Origin: Chamaea fasciata | Lineage: Eukaryota; Chordata; Aves; Passeriformes; Sylviidae | Length of the DNA stretch: 64,000 nt | Assembly: GCA_029207755.1 (NCBI GenBank) | Contig: JARCOQ010000002.1 | Coordinates: 42,177,744 to 42,241,743, forward strand | Direction of reading: 5' to 3' | Shown here: one piece after another, positions 27,001 to 42,000 of the stretch | Position numbering within the stretch: the stretch's first letter is position 1 | Layout: the number at the start of each line of letters is the position of its first letter | The notes under the pieces: model-generated | What the model saw: the letters and a program-made list of their open reading frames with translations, nothing else | What the model was told of the DNA's origin: nothing | Databases searched by the model: none | Made by a program: the position numbers and the translations under genes

Positions 27001-30000
27001 AAAATAACTGTGTAGACTAAGATGCCTGTTTCTGGTTAGTCATGTGATGCCTTAAGCTTTAGCTTTAGTTTTGTATTTGCAGATTCTGTGTTACCTAGGG
27101 ATGTAGCTTTGAGCCTCATATTAAGTGTCAGTAAGCTTTCTTCACAGGTTAGGTAGACAAAACAAATTCCTTTTTGCTGAACACCAAGGACAGCTCTCAG
27201 GCCCGAAAAACATAAACAATGGTAGACTGAAGGGAGGAACAAGAAGGATGGGACCTCACAACCAGAAGCTGTAATTAGACAATTAAACCCCAATATGCAA
27301 ATGGACCAAAACTGATAAAAATATAAGACCTCGTGACCGGGCGGGGTTTTTAGTGTAGTGTTTGTAGTGGACTCGAGGTGCAGCCTTGGTCGGGCTTCGG
27401 TCCTGTTCAAGGTGGATCCTGGAGGCCTTTCAATAAATACCTGTTTTATTCTCTAGCTCTGTCCAGTCTCTGTTTCAAGTCAGCCTTCTAGGCAACACAT
27501 GCAGTACTCATTAATGTACATTTTTTCTTTGGAAATACACCACGAGGTATATAAGTACTACACACAGGAATAATTATAAATAAAATAAATACTTCATAAC
27601 TCTGCTATAAGAAGTTTTTCCTGCAAGTAACTGACATAAACATACAAGAAAGAAGGAATTATATTTGATCATTTTTCATTAAATGCTTTTTCCAACCAAA
27701 TTGTATCACTCTTACATACTCCAACCAAGAATATTTACTTGTTCAGCTTTCCCAAGCAATTAAATAATATCACCCTGACTCTAAAATACTTCTGTACATG
27801 CCCACAAATTATTGGAAAGATCTGAAAGAAAGGATTCATAGTAACAACCATGCTAGCCAAATCATTGGAATAACCAGCAAGCGGCTACTACTGGAGAACA
27901 GGAGGCCTTGAGCAGAGCAAAAGGTCAGTTCCCTACAACTTGTCTGACCACCTTTCCTTACTTCTCTCCATTGTCTCTCACAAAAGCAAATCCCCAAAAA
28001 TTAAATTCCTGCTGCCTATTAAGTTTGTGTTTCCTTCCCCACTTCTATTAATGCTTCCTCTTCAACACAGAAAATGCACTTTCTATTAAGTACTTTCTAC
28101 TACTTTTCATATGCTACTACTTCAGCATATGAGCTCATCTCACAAGTGGCAAGCCTATCCCTGTTGTATTAATTATTTCAGGTTTTAGTCAGCAATTTCT
28201 AATGTTTCAAGATTGTATTTTATAGATTCAATGACTGTTAAGATATTTTGCAGGGTTTTTTTTGCCTAAGAGGCCAATTTTACTGCAGTGTGAACTAACA
28301 TTAGAAAGAAGCAAAAAATAACCTATCATTAGTAATTCTCAAATGTGCTGAGGAGACAGATCAGATAGGCGATGTTCACCACTTCTGCTTAACTTACTTC
28401 TTCTAGCTGCCCTTAGCTGGAGGCCAAGACTCCTCCAAACTAAAGAGATCTGATATTATCAGTGCTTACACTGTGAAAAAGGAGATAGAGCTTATTTTGT
28501 ATCTTGCCATGAAAAATACAGCAAATAAAAAGCAAGTTAAATATACCTAGAGGATGGTGTTTTACTGTCAGATAAAATCTGTTTCTTCTCAGGCGTATCG
28601 CTTGTGTGCTCCTGTTGCGTTTTCTCTTTTACATCACTTGAAGCTCTTTTCCAACTTTTGCCATCAGTTTGTTCCCTCATACCTGATGATTTTTGATCAG
28701 ATTTTAATTTCTCATTGCTATCTTCTGTGTGTGTTTTGGTCCACAGTGCAGTATCTTCCCCAGGTTTCTGGAAACGGCTGCTCAAAGAGCTCCGAGTTGA
28801 GTCCTCCTTGGAGGAGGACTGCTTTAACTTGGAGTCTCTGGGTGCACTGTAAGATGTTAAATCATCTTCAGAGGGTTTCAAAAATTTGTGTTTCAAGTTG
28901 CTTAGAGATGAACTCTTTTCCTGATTTCGTTTTTCACTGGAATATTTTTCTGCTTTGGAGCTGCAGCCCCTTGATACTGAGTCCATGCTACTGCGTCCAC
29001 ATTCCTGGTCTGCTCTTGACATGTCCCTTTTGTAACTCTTGTCTTCCTGCGCCCACCCCTTGCTACACTTCTCCCTGGAATAGCCCCCAAACATGTGTCT
29101 GTTTCTATCATCTTCCTCTCGTATCGCCTTTTCAGTATGCTGTGCTTTCTTGTCTTTCATCTCTTTCTCACTTTCTGAATAGTCAGTCTTCGTCCATCTT
29201 CCACTTCTATGATAATTTTCCTTTCTGGATGCAGCTTTTTCAGCTTCTTCTAATCGTGACTGAAATATCTCCACTGACTAAAAGAATGAAGATGGGGTAT
29301 TGTGTAAGTATTTTATATTTGCTATATGATCCCATATATTAAAAACATTTAACAAGAAAAACATATAAAAGGCTGGATAGCTTTAAACCCTTCATCACTT
29401 GAGAGAAGCTTCAGAGGCTGTTTTTTCCTGCTTCTTCTCACGTGTCTTACTTTACACATTAAGTACTTCTGCCTTTATATGAAAGTAATCTTTTCCAAGC
29501 ATCTACTATCATGAAGCAAATTTAACTGAAGGTCCTTACCCCATATCTCTCAGCTACAATTTCCTCTAAATTTCGCTTCTCTCTCTCAGCCTGCTCCTTC
29601 ATCCTTTGGTATGATTTTCGCAGCCAACTTAGTCCAGCATCTTCTACCACTGTAACTAAAGTAGAAAACAGTGAGAGGTTGTAGTTTTACATCTCAAGTA
29701 ATTATTCTTATTTAAAGAAAAACAGAATTAAAACAAAAATACGATTATATATTTTCATAAGTTAATGCTGGTTACACCTCAGCAATACCACTCATTTAAT
29801 TTAAGCTTCTCTAGTTTATCACAAGCAGTTTTCAAGACAGTAGTGGCATATAAGAAGTTGTGGAGTTTCTTTATGACATTAAAGAACCTTCCTGTCGTTC
29901 CCACATTCTGTGTCCATTCTTGGGCATACCCCTTACACACAAACAAGAGAATTCCCTGCCTCAGAAATGGAATGAGTAACCCACAGCTTCCCATGTGAGA

Positions 30001-33000
30001 AGCTTACAGCGGTCTTAACATTCTGAACACACACTCTCTGATGCCTGTCAGCTCTCACAGATCTCTGATCTCTGTGGCTCCTAAAAGTGGACATGAGGTT
30101 AATGGTTTCTGGGACTGACTGTCCACAGGGAAAGGCTCTCAAAAAGCACAGACCCCACTCTACTCTGTTGACAGAATACAAGGACCATTCTCACCATGTA
30201 ATAAATGTTTCATGACATTATGAAAAAGTTTTTCATTTCTGTGTTTGCTGGAAATGAGCAGGATAACCCTGGGGTAAGGAAAAAAGTGAAAAGGCTACAG
30301 AAATACTATTTTTCACAAATTGCATCTGTAATGTACTTCATTTTGATGTGACTCAGACTTCTGTGGGTGAATACTTTAAAACTGTAATTTGTGCAATGGA
30401 ACGAAAGGAACCAAATGAGTTGACAACAATTCATCTTGTCTTGGTTAAATCATGCTTTTCTTTAATTAGTTGAAAATGAAGAATTTCTGTAAGGATATTG
30501 AAGGTCAGACCACTCAAGATTAAAATCCAGTGAAGAGAAATTCTGCAAAACAATGGAATTTTCATCCAAATTTTACTTTATTATATATATTATTAATAAT
30601 ATATGTATTATTTACAATCCTGTTACAACAACATTAGGAGTAATTTGTTAGCAACACAGAGTCCAGAAATTGGAGACAGAAATTTAAGATTATTACTAAA
30701 AGTTGCTCTTTACCTTTCTTAACTGAAGTTTCTTCATCCTTCTCTGGTGGCAAACCTGTACCACCATCTTTCCAATAGGGATTGAGTTCTCTCTCAGACA
30801 GCATGGCCTAAAACAGAAACAATTTTAATGTCTGCATAGCATATGATTCATACTTTATGGAATATCTGATAAATTTTGAGACTTCTGTGTGTGAAGTCTG
30901 TGTTGCATTGTCAATTCACTACCACCACTTTCATGGTCAAAGCATCTGTTGTACACATTGTTTTGGGTACCAAGGAAAAAGCAGATACGCTGCTGTAGAA
31001 AACAGAGGAGTATAAACCTGCATGGACAGCAAGTAGTTTTGTGGGACAGTCTGTAAAAATCACTCTTTTCTAAGATTAAGAATACACATAAATTGTCATT
31101 AACCATGTAATACATGCTGACATTCTGGTGATTCAAGATGTCCACATTAAATGGTCCTCCAACAGCTCTGAAATAATGTTCAGGAAAAAAAATCGCAGAG
31201 AAAATAATTGTAAAAATATTAATCCCTAGTCAAAAGACAATAACCAAGGCACTGCATACTACACAAGAACAGTGATCCAGGTCAGTCAGGTTCCCAAGCA
31301 CAAAACAGCTAACTGGGAAATCTAATGGCAAGAAAGAGCCTGCTGTGAGATGTGAGGACAAAAAAAACATTAGCTAGTGATCCATCATTATGTTTTCAGA
31401 TCAGACTACACAGCATTTAACAAGGTAAGTGAACAAACGAAGGAGCCAACAACTGTATGTAAAAAGAGTTAATTCAATGACAGCAACCCTTTCTCTAGCC
31501 AGACCCTGAGTCAGCCATATGGTCACTAACAACTGAGACATGGAAGGCAACAACTGCTCTGAGTCCTCTCTTTAGGAAAAAACAAGCCTCAGTACCCTAC
31601 ACTTTAATACAGTAACTTAAGTAAGCTTTTACCACACTAAACAATTGTGTTCCTTACACACTCCGTGGAGAAGGCCAGACCAACAGTCTGTCGTTACTAA
31701 CAGAACTTAGTACTAACAAAAGTAGCTTTCACCTTACCTAGAAGATAGTTAAAAGGCTTTTCTCCACAAGACTGATGTACGAAGCCTTCCATCCAAAGAG
31801 ACCAATTTAATTAAAATCATTATCACATCAGGCATTAGTTTTAATAACAATAAAGACTTACATATTTGAACCAATTCATGACTTTATTCATTACACAAAA
31901 TTTAGTTAAAGGCAGAAAAAATTAAGATATTAATTCCTCCTACCTGCTCAAGTTCTTGAGCTTTCTGTCGTTCCAATACTTTATCTTTGTGTCTTTCACC
32001 TTTGACAGCTGCTACTGACGTTGTTTTCAATGACATGAAGTTTAAATTCATCCATTCTTCTCTCTTTAAAATAAACACAAAGAATCAGTGTTCATAATTT
32101 CAACAAAAACATGGCTGACGTGCCAAACCAAAGCAGTGCAACTACTGACAAATATTGCTAACTATAAACAGTGTAGGTTCTACAAACACATACTAAACAC
32201 TTCAACGAAAAGCAAATATGATTTTAAGAACCCTAATCTCCCAATTTTTTAATATTTAGACAAATTTCATGTCTCCCTGTAATATGAAATACATATTTAC
32301 AATGGTATTTAAGACATTAGTAAACATGCAGATTGTACACACTGCTAATTAGTAGCATAAACAGATATGGCACATCTCATTTAGCCAATTCTAATCTCAT
32401 GATCTCTTCCATCTCTTTTAGCGTATACAAAATCTGCAGTCAGTATCTGAGCATAGATCATACTCAGATATCCAGGCACTAACTGCACCCTTAAACTTAA
32501 CAGTTATACATCTAAATTCTGTGAACTGTACCTATGATAACAGCTAGAAAACTGCATTTACAAAACCTAAGCCAGACCAAGGAGATTTTAAAATGAGGAC
32601 TAGACTAAAGAAAAGCAGCATATTAAAAGCCTAGATATATATCTACTACCTTTATACAGGTAAAACCTGAAGCCTCAAAAGCAAGCAGTGACATACACAT
32701 TGTAAGCAATTACTCTATACAGGCACATATTTCTTTAAATTCTACAATTCTACAATTCTAGTATAGCAAAATGACCAGATTACATCTATTTTGAAACATG
32801 TCCTTGCAGAAGAATCTTCCTATCTTCAACAGAGTTCGAGTCTGAGTTGTCAATCTGAACAGATGCCATATGTCACTTTGTCTCTGTTATTTAAAAATTA
32901 TGTTAGGCAACATGCCAGAGAATTTCAGAGGTGAAACACAACATTCCATTTCTCAGATCTCCTCCAAGAAAAGACAAGGAACTGAAAAATGATCTGGCTC

Positions 33001-36000
33001 AAAGTGATTCAATAATATCTGTGTCCACATCAGCAAGCAATGCTCATCAACAAACGTGGATGTGCACAGGACCTCTGGTGTTCACCTGGTCCAAACCCCC
33101 ACTCAAGCAAGGTCACCGAGGGGCCAGTTGCCAATTTATTCAGTTGTAGAAGAGCCACCAAAATTAGGGAGAAAAAGGTACATGTCTAGTCAAGACCTTT
33201 AAGATGATGTCTTCAAGAAAACCAAACTAACTTTTAAGAGTCTCAAAAACCTGATAGAAGGAATTGGTGCTGGGCAACATTAAGAGTAGTGCCTTGTTAA
33301 ACGCTAAGAAGTATTAGGTAGAGAAGTCTTCCAATCAAAAGTAGCATTTATCCAGCTAAACAAAGAAATTTGTCTGTAAACTAGGTTTTGCTCAACACTC
33401 TGCAAAAACGAGCTCCCAAGAAACCTAAGCACGCCGCACAAGCTGAACTTATCTCTGGAGTAGCTGTGAGCCTGCCCACCTGCAGGGAAGGTTCTTTTGC
33501 AGCATCTGGTTGCTTGTTGACCTTCCAAGCCTCTTCTGTGTCATCTGACTGAGACACATTTGACTCAACCCATTCAACTGAAGAATCCTAAAAAGAGATT
33601 TTAATGTAAAGAATAAAAAGAATACCTTAACACACTACTTGATAACATGCAATACTTAGCAATTATATTGATAATCAAAATTAATGCTGATTACCATTAC
33701 TAATATAATACTGCTTAATATTTAAAAATACTGATAATAAATATTGATATTGATATTTCCACAGAAGATTGTTCTATCGTGATCAAAACATCTCCCTTCA
33801 TGAGTACATCACAACATGCAACACTAGCTCACATCGGCAGTTTATTTGCATAACTCTGCTAAAATTAAAAGAGTCAGAATAAAAACAAAATCAAAACCAC
33901 CTGGGTTTATAACATAACAAAAGCAAAGTTTTAAAAAATCTAAATGCATTACTAAGTATGTTTCAGATTTAAAAAGTCAGATCAGTTACACAGCACAATA
34001 TAAAGCATGGTACATGCTAGTGCTTGCTGGTTTTGTATCCAGCTTCCTACACTTACACTTGCAAACACTGTACTGAAATTTCTCACTTGAATCCACTAGG
34101 ACTGCATTGAATAGAGTTTCTTTGCTATTCACATGAACCTCTCTTAGGAGTAAAAGCCTTTGGATGGAAGTTACAGTCAAGACCGTGTTGCATCCTAGGA
34201 GTCCCTGTAATGATCTGAAAGGGTTTGGTGACTCCCATGGAGAATGGGGGATATTTGTGCCTTTGGTTACTTCCCACACTAATATTATAGTTTATTTCTG
34301 GTATTAACCCCTGAAAAATAAGTCTCATTATAACAGACATTCCTTCACTCCATAAAAGCGACTCTGAAAATAAAAACTAACAGTGCCACCTGACTTGCAC
34401 CAAAAATGCTGGGAAGATGTTTTACACAATGCGCCCAGAAGGCAGCACTCAGATCTCAAATGCAGTCTCTGCACTGCTTTGCCCTTTCATGTGAAGACAT
34501 GTCCTTACAGATTCAAATGTACAGGTCCTTCAGACCCATGTACAACTCTCATGTTGTTGGGAATGTCCATGGCTAAATATCTGTGGAAAAAGGCAGAGGT
34601 AATTCATGCTTAAAATCAAAGTCAAGTATTTGCAATTTTAGACACGTCCTTCTATCATATACCACAGACTACAGGGTATCTGTGAAGTTTTCCTCTCTAT
34701 ACCAGAATGAGGATTTTTTTTCCTTTTCTCTCTGCAGAAAAACTATAAATCCCTTATTTCCTAATGAGTGAATTTAATATTATAAAATTCACAAGCACTC
34801 ACCTAACAGCCTATTTTAAATTGATTAAATACTCAGTACATTAAAACTGACAAATTTTGCTGCAATTTTTCCCAACAGAAAATGATAAGAACGAGCCTTA
34901 ATTTTACTAACCATGTGTAACCACAGGGACTAAAATGATTCAAGTTTTATGACTGCAATTTGAATTATTTTAAAATTTCTTACTTACCGAGGAACTATCA
35001 AGTAAGTCATCCTTCTTTTCAGATTTCTGTTTCTTACTTTTCTTCTTTTCCTTCTTAGCTTTTTTGGAATGTTTATCCTTTTTCTTTTTTTTCTGCACGG
35101 AGTGTTCCTACAAGTAAAGGTAAATGAGATCCAGTAAAACAAATCACCCATATACAAAAAAATAATCAAAACCTACTTACCAAGCCGCACTGAAGAAAGG
35201 TAGAACACATCAATACCTTTTATTTTTACGACCCTCTCTCTCTTCTGTGGGTGGAGGGATGAGCTGGGGTGGTAGGGGCAGGGAGGGCATAGCTCACATC
35301 CATAATTAATTTTTCTTCCCCCTCTCAGTATCTTTTTCATTTGAACTAAGGCACTACAACTAAACAGATAATATCTACTGGCCTACATTTATTTTATAAA
35401 CCCATTTCTTCAGGCATCACTACATTATCAATATACGTCTTTCCACTGTTGAAATACCTGCACATTAAAAGGATATTCACAGGCTCCATTAAGGCTTCTC
35501 CTGTGAATTACCACAAATGAGATTCCAGATTCCTCCCCATGGGTCTATCATTGTCTGACAGCACTTGTTTTTCTGCATTTGGTAGAAATTAAAGCCGGAA
35601 TTGGATGACAGAATTTTTTCCTCCTGGCGAGTAAAAGATAATTTCTACCTTAAAAAAAAGCTAATATCAAAGCATATAGAAATCAGAAACTGGAATGTGT
35701 TTAAAGATGGTCTTAAAGCCCTCAAAGTCTTCTGTTCATACATTCTGTAAAGGTAACAATACAATTCAATTATTTACAATTTCATCACCTTTTCTAGTGG
35801 TTCCACACGTTCATTGACCTCAGCAGGCGTCCATGTACCTTCACCTCGTAGATCCTTTAGCAGCTTGCAACTCTCCTTCTTTTCAAAATTAATGTTGGCC
35901 TAAGATGAACGGAGAAGAAAAATAACCAGGTGGAGCTCAGTAGCATTTCCTTACAGACACACCTCTGCAAGCCACACTGACACAACCACACACAATGGTG

Positions 36001-39000
36001 AGAACTGCATTTGAGGCTTCAGAATGTTCCTTCCTTTCTAGTCATGGAGATAAAACTAGAACCAGCTTTTACTTCTTCTGAAAAAATAACCATCACTGCA
36101 AACAGTTTCAATTCCTAAAAAGGATTTTCATAAGCCACATCAATGAAATAATTATTTTTTCAGCCTCTGAAGTTCACTCTGAAATGTTCAGCATAAACAT
36201 GACTTTAAGAAGCAAGTTTACTTAAGCATTACTTGTCTTCTAGGAAATTCTTTATCACATATATGCTATATATCACCATACCCTGATTAAATAGGAGGAA
36301 AGTTATTTTATATTATTACAACCCTAATTTTGTGTTAGATAAGTCTTGCAAATTTTAATGTACTTTTGGGTTTTTATTTATTTGAGGGGTTTCTTTTGAA
36401 ACAACTAAAATCAAAACTAAATGTAGAGTTTGGAATTCTTATCCTTAAACACCAGCGTTTACCAGAAAGTGTTGTCAAACATAAGCCAAGAGAACACATA
36501 CAAGTTTAAGAAAGACCAATATTTAAAACAAATAAAAAAAGCCTGTGCACCGCACAAGACAGTAACCTCCCTACCAGAGGGCAGTTTCTCTTTTTTTGAT
36601 CTAGCCAAGAAGGAAATCTGAAGTTTTTGTCCTGACAGAAAACAATGCTTGCAGGAAGATGATCAGTACACTATAAGGGTTCACAGAACAGAAATACATG
36701 CAAAAAAAAAAAATAAATTTTTTTTTTTAAAAGTGCCAGCTCCCAAGATGGGACGGCTGTTGTGCTTTTGAACACTGGCATTGGCATATTGAAAGTGGCA
36801 CAATACAATGAACTTAAAAAAAAAAACCAACCCTACTACAAATCTGTTCCCAAACAAAACACCCTTTTAACTTCTAATACACTTAAATGTAAGCAAAGCA
36901 AGGCTGCTGCCCAGACTTCATGATTTTTAAACAAAGGAATATTGTAAAACAAACAAAAAATAGTATAAATCAGCTTGAATAAAGAGGCCAAGACTGAGAC
37001 TTCCATCTCTAGAATGAAGCTGACAGTCTACAAAGGTGAATGCTACCTCTTAAAATTCATAAGACAGGCATAAAGAAAGGATGAGTTAAGAAGACATTCA
37101 GACATCTATTCCAACATCAGAACATTTTCTAGTTTACAAGTAAACAAAGTACAAAAGAATGAGTAGGACTACAATTCAGTGAGAGTGAAATAGCTGTCAA
37201 GTACAGCACAGCATCACTGAAACCACCCAGGACTCCATAAAATCCTAGTGTGTTTCCTGCAACTTCTCCATGATAAAGAGAGGTAACCCTGGCCACCCTA
37301 AGACATCTGGGACAACACCCTCGAAAATTCACCGCAGAAATGTGTCAGATTGATACATTCTCTTCTAGTCCATATAGACAGTGATGGCCCTTTTGTCTTA
37401 AAAATATGCTCCTCTGACTAAAACAAAGTAACTAAACATACCACATTTTCAGATGAGCAAAGGATAATAACCTCAGCTTTGCAACTCATAAAATATCTAC
37501 AAGCAACAGACTCCAAACTTAACCTTATAACCGGACACAGATGAAACAGTGGAGATATAGGGAACCTGAATACAGTTATAGATGGAAAAAAACAAAACAA
37601 CAAACAAACCCTGACTCCAAGCTTGTTTGCTCCACAAGCAAACATAAAACAAGTTGCCAAGATGTAGACTGAAAAAAAGGGCAGGCTTTTCTGCATATTC
37701 CATTTCACTTTTGGTTGAGAAAGAACTGCAGCTGGAGTCAACAGCTCCTTTACACCCCTTTTGCAGCTCTCAGGCCCATAAATCTATAAATGCCACAAAT
37801 AAAGGCCACTCAAGATCAGCTTGCCAACATGTCTTCACTGTAGATGGTCTCTGCCTGCCATGGAAGATTTAGCCTCTTAGCATTTCCTATAACAATGAGC
37901 GTATTTTAAATAACATTACCATTTTCTTCATGCTACCAAAGTTACAAATAAATATTGCATTAAATGAGGTAATGTTATAAATAAGACACAAACTGAGCTT
38001 TTATACTTTTTATTAGATCTAAAAATAAGCAGAAGAAATGAAGGCAAGTATTTAAGTAATTGAGATACACCATTCTAATGAAAGAGGTGGATCATCATTT
38101 TGGCTGAGGTACACAAATATTCATTTAGAACACAGATTGACTAGAAATCATCATCAGACTACAGACTGCTGTCTCCTGAATACTAAATGAAACAGGAATG
38201 GGTAAGATGAATGTGTAGTGGCAGATTGACCACCAGGCTGTTAAAAAGAGAAAGACAAACAAAAGCATCAGATGGATCCTAAACAAGGATACAAAATACA
38301 AGAGATTCTTAACAATATATCTATGCAAAAAAAAAGAAAGAAAAAAAAAAAAAAAAAGAAAAAATGAGAATGCTGCCTAGAGATCTAAAAATAGAAAATA
38401 AGTTATCATTTCACCTAAATTATCATTTTAACACAAGATTAGAAAGTTAGCAGCAATTACCTCTAAAACTTTCTATCTCTAAAATCTTGGTCCCTCAAAT
38501 TAAAATATTTAATTTCTACTGTTCGTGATGCTTTCCCCTCAAAAACACACAATTACTTCAAGAGGAAGTGAGGTGGAAAATCTGCCCACACTACTTTACT
38601 AGCTTCAAAACTTACCTTCATAGTCTACTTTTCTTTTCAAAAGCTGCAGGGCATACTAGCATGTCATAAAATGTAAGAAAAGAAAGAAAAACTAATTAAT
38701 TCTCCTGTCAGACTTACCATTCTATCTGAAGACCAACTCTTATGGTTTCTCATCTGTCAACTCACAGGAGTCCAAGCATTTAATTCACATTAGGGTTCAT
38801 TAATACTTAAGATACCACAGGAATATCCAATAATTTATACCTTCCCCTTTACAAAAGAGGTACAACCTATCAAAGAAGGACAAGCATCATGCTACACTAC
38901 ACACTTCTGCAACACCCTAAAAAAATTGCTCATGGTCTCCTTTGCAACAAAAACAAGGTGAAATCTAAGGCTGGCAAGGCACTCTGAAAGGTCTGTTGTT

Positions 39001-42000
39001 AAGGTGCTGTAAAAACAGTAATTATTCTACAGTAAAATGTCAGCAATGTTTGCCATGGCTGAAAAGAGCCAAATTTTACAGTCTTTACCACAAGTAGGCA
39101 AAAGGGGTTGGAATTTCACAGATCCATCTGAATGTGGGAGGAAACCAAGTTCAAGGAAAGTGCTTTCTGCTTCCCATCAAGCAGGTCATCAAGGCCAGAG
39201 TGCTCAGTAGCTGACAACACGATCTACTAAATGAAGAATAAAATTTGCTCCAGAGCAGCCCATAATACACTGCAGATGCAAAACCCAAAAGCTATAAAAA
39301 TTACATCATGCCACACCAGAAAGAAGCAGAAAAGATCAAAGACACTGCAAACAGCCAAGTCATAGGTCACACAATAAATGGAGCTTGTTACACAGCAGTC
39401 CCTCGAGGATGTCCAGAAGGAATGGAGGAATGTCACCTAGAACTAAAAATTCCCTCCCCAGCTCACAGAAACCCTGACCAACACTCTTTCCTGACCTCAA
39501 CTCTATTTACTGTTTCAGCTCTCATGAAGGCTAGGGGAAGTTTTCCACACCACTACAAAGACCTTGCAAATTTTCCACCTATAACTGCGGTCAACCCCTA
39601 GTTCCTTAAGTGATCATCACCATGACTCAGTAGTCAACTTCTTCATCCAAAAGAAGAAATTCTCCCTTTTCCTCCACAAGCAATCAGAAGAAAATCTACA
39701 GTACATCAGGTCATTCCAGCATGACAAAAACATTCAATACAGCACCAGCTAAGCTGCTTTCCTGGCCATGTGCCACTGAAGGGCAAGGCTCCATTCCCAC
39801 ACTTCTCTCTGCACTGCCCCTCACATGTTCCCATCACCTTACCCATCCAGGCCTGTTCCTGCACTCCACCCTCAGGCAAAGTCACTTCCAGGACCACCCT
39901 GACACAAAATAAATCCAACAAAAGCACGGTGCAGCTTCCAGCACAACAAGCTTACAAGTTGCCACTCTAGCAAGGTCACCAAAGCTACCAGTTAAAGCAC
40001 AAGGAACAAAGGGGAAAACTGCACTTTGGAGAAAAGAAGTGTGGAAAAAACTAACTTTCGGCAACAGCTTCCTGTTAGGAAAGTTCAAAAAATCTAACAA
40101 TCTAGCCAGTCCTTCAGACACCAACATAAGGCATTCAAAATATTTACAATGAGCTCTTCTTTCTAATTTCAGGATTAGCTCCCATGCTATCATACAAACC
40201 ACTGTTTTGATAATCAAGTATCAGAAAGGTTGCTGTGGCATGTATTACCCTCCCAGTTTCCACGTCCCCAAAGCTCAGAGACAGAGAGCCCTGGTTATAT
40301 GAGTGCTCACCTCCAGGGAACCTTAATCATACCCTTCTTTGCAGTTCTGATGCTTTTATACCAATTCTCTGTCTGAATATCACACTTACTTTTGTGAATG
40401 CTTAGATTATTTTCCTAGTCTCAATATTCCAATTATTGCTACATCCACAAAGATTTCCCAAGGAGGACAGCAGTGGAAACACAAGAAAGAGCTCAGTTTC
40501 CAGCCCAACTTGGCAACTTGCAACTGAGTCAGACAGCTGCCTGCACCACCACCTCCTCCAGACGCAGCTTTGCCAACTGGAAATGTCACCACTCTTGTCA
40601 TTTTCACCTGCCAAAAGGCACAGAAAAAAGGTCACTGAAGCAACTATCACTTCAATCATTTAAGTTTCTTGTGATCAATAATCAAAAGTCAGATGTGATT
40701 TAAAGAGCAGGCTGCAGGAGCTGTCAGTTTCAGTCAGAAACAAAAGGGAGGCAGCAGCAGTCCTGCTGGCACACAGGCAGACACAACAGATCTAACTACA
40801 AGCTATTGCTGCCAGGAAACCATAAACAGGTATTTCCTGTTAATGCAGGACCTCTCCACTGCTGTGGCAAAGCAAGCTCCAGAGGAAGGCCTTACAGAAC
40901 ACAGCAATGAAGACATCTGTCTTCATCACTGACCTTCAGAAACTACAGGTCTGTTCAAAGTTGTTGCTGCAAAAATGCACAGAGGTGCTGTGACAGAAAT
41001 CAGAAAATCCTTTGTGAAAAGGCAGTATTGACTTCTCAGCACCATTACTCTTCTAATACCACAGATTTAAGTGCTGAAGTGCTTCTTTCCTTCAGCAGGT
41101 AGAGTTAGGGATGGAACACTTCATGAAGGATTTAGAAGGGAAAGAACAAAAAGGAGGTGATTACTGTTACAGCAGAGCAACTGTAACCCCTAACAGAGAG
41201 ATGTTTTGCTACTAATTCCTGCCTAAGGAGAGATTCCTGTAATTTTCCACTGAAAACTGCAATGTAAAATACTGCCAAGCACTCCATCACCTCAGCAAAT
41301 ACTGATCCCTGCAAGAAGCCAACTGTTAGGCTTTTAGGAGGAAATACCTGATCGTACTTCACCAGCAAAACCTGCTGATTTCACAGCTTCTTTAGAGCTC
41401 TAATACTGTGAACTCAGTGATACTATTATACACTGTCTGCTGTTTGCTTTTCTTTAAGTTGAAAGAAAATAAAACAAAAAATGTAAACCAAAAGTCTAAT
41501 CAAAAGCATTAAACAAGATGTTTCCAAAAATAATGGCTTGCAAATCTCAAATTGATTTTTTCAGAAATATAAGTAAGTTTCAGAAATATAAATAAGTAAA
41601 ACTAAACACATAATTTCTTGTTTGTGCAATGAATTTGTTCTATGGTATCAATTTATTTTCATTGTTTCAATAACATACATTATTTGACTGAGGTCTTATT
41701 CATTATCTACACTCAAATTCCAATCTGTCAGTAATCCTTAAAAATTAAAAGGAAGGATTTTCTGCACAAGGAATGGTCAAATCACATCACCCACAGAGGC
41801 CGAAGTGTGAAAGACTCAAAGTCCATGGAGAAAAAAACCCCAAGTTACAGAAGAGCAACCCTAAAATACAAAAATACCATATGATACAACAGATGTAAGA
41901 ATAACCCAAAATTTGAAGTCTTGATAAGAAGTGTTCATGTCTAGGAAAAACACACATCTCTGCACTTACCACAACACCCATCAGATTATTTTCTTGCTGT

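Larger units (their letters stand above)
22186..28546 (-). other. CWF19L2: CWF19L2 intron 8 (6.4 kb), repeat-rich
   Basis: Donor GTATAT at 28,546 and acceptor TTTACAG at 22,186. It contains A-rich tracts at 23,827-23,855 and 24,358-24,382, an unclassified repeat-like block at about 24,440-25,840, an LTR at about 25,840-26,352 and a second, well-bounded LTR at 27,045-27,497. Open frames in 24,438-25,210 and 27,036-27,410 fall in these repeats and are not supported as genes. Confidence 0.85.

Noticed and set aside
28554..29342. 262-codon plus-strand open frame opposite CWF19L2 exon 8
   Set aside because: It is the shadow of a real exon: Ser/Lys/Glu codons rarely give stops in this antisense register. 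It has no start context or similarity.
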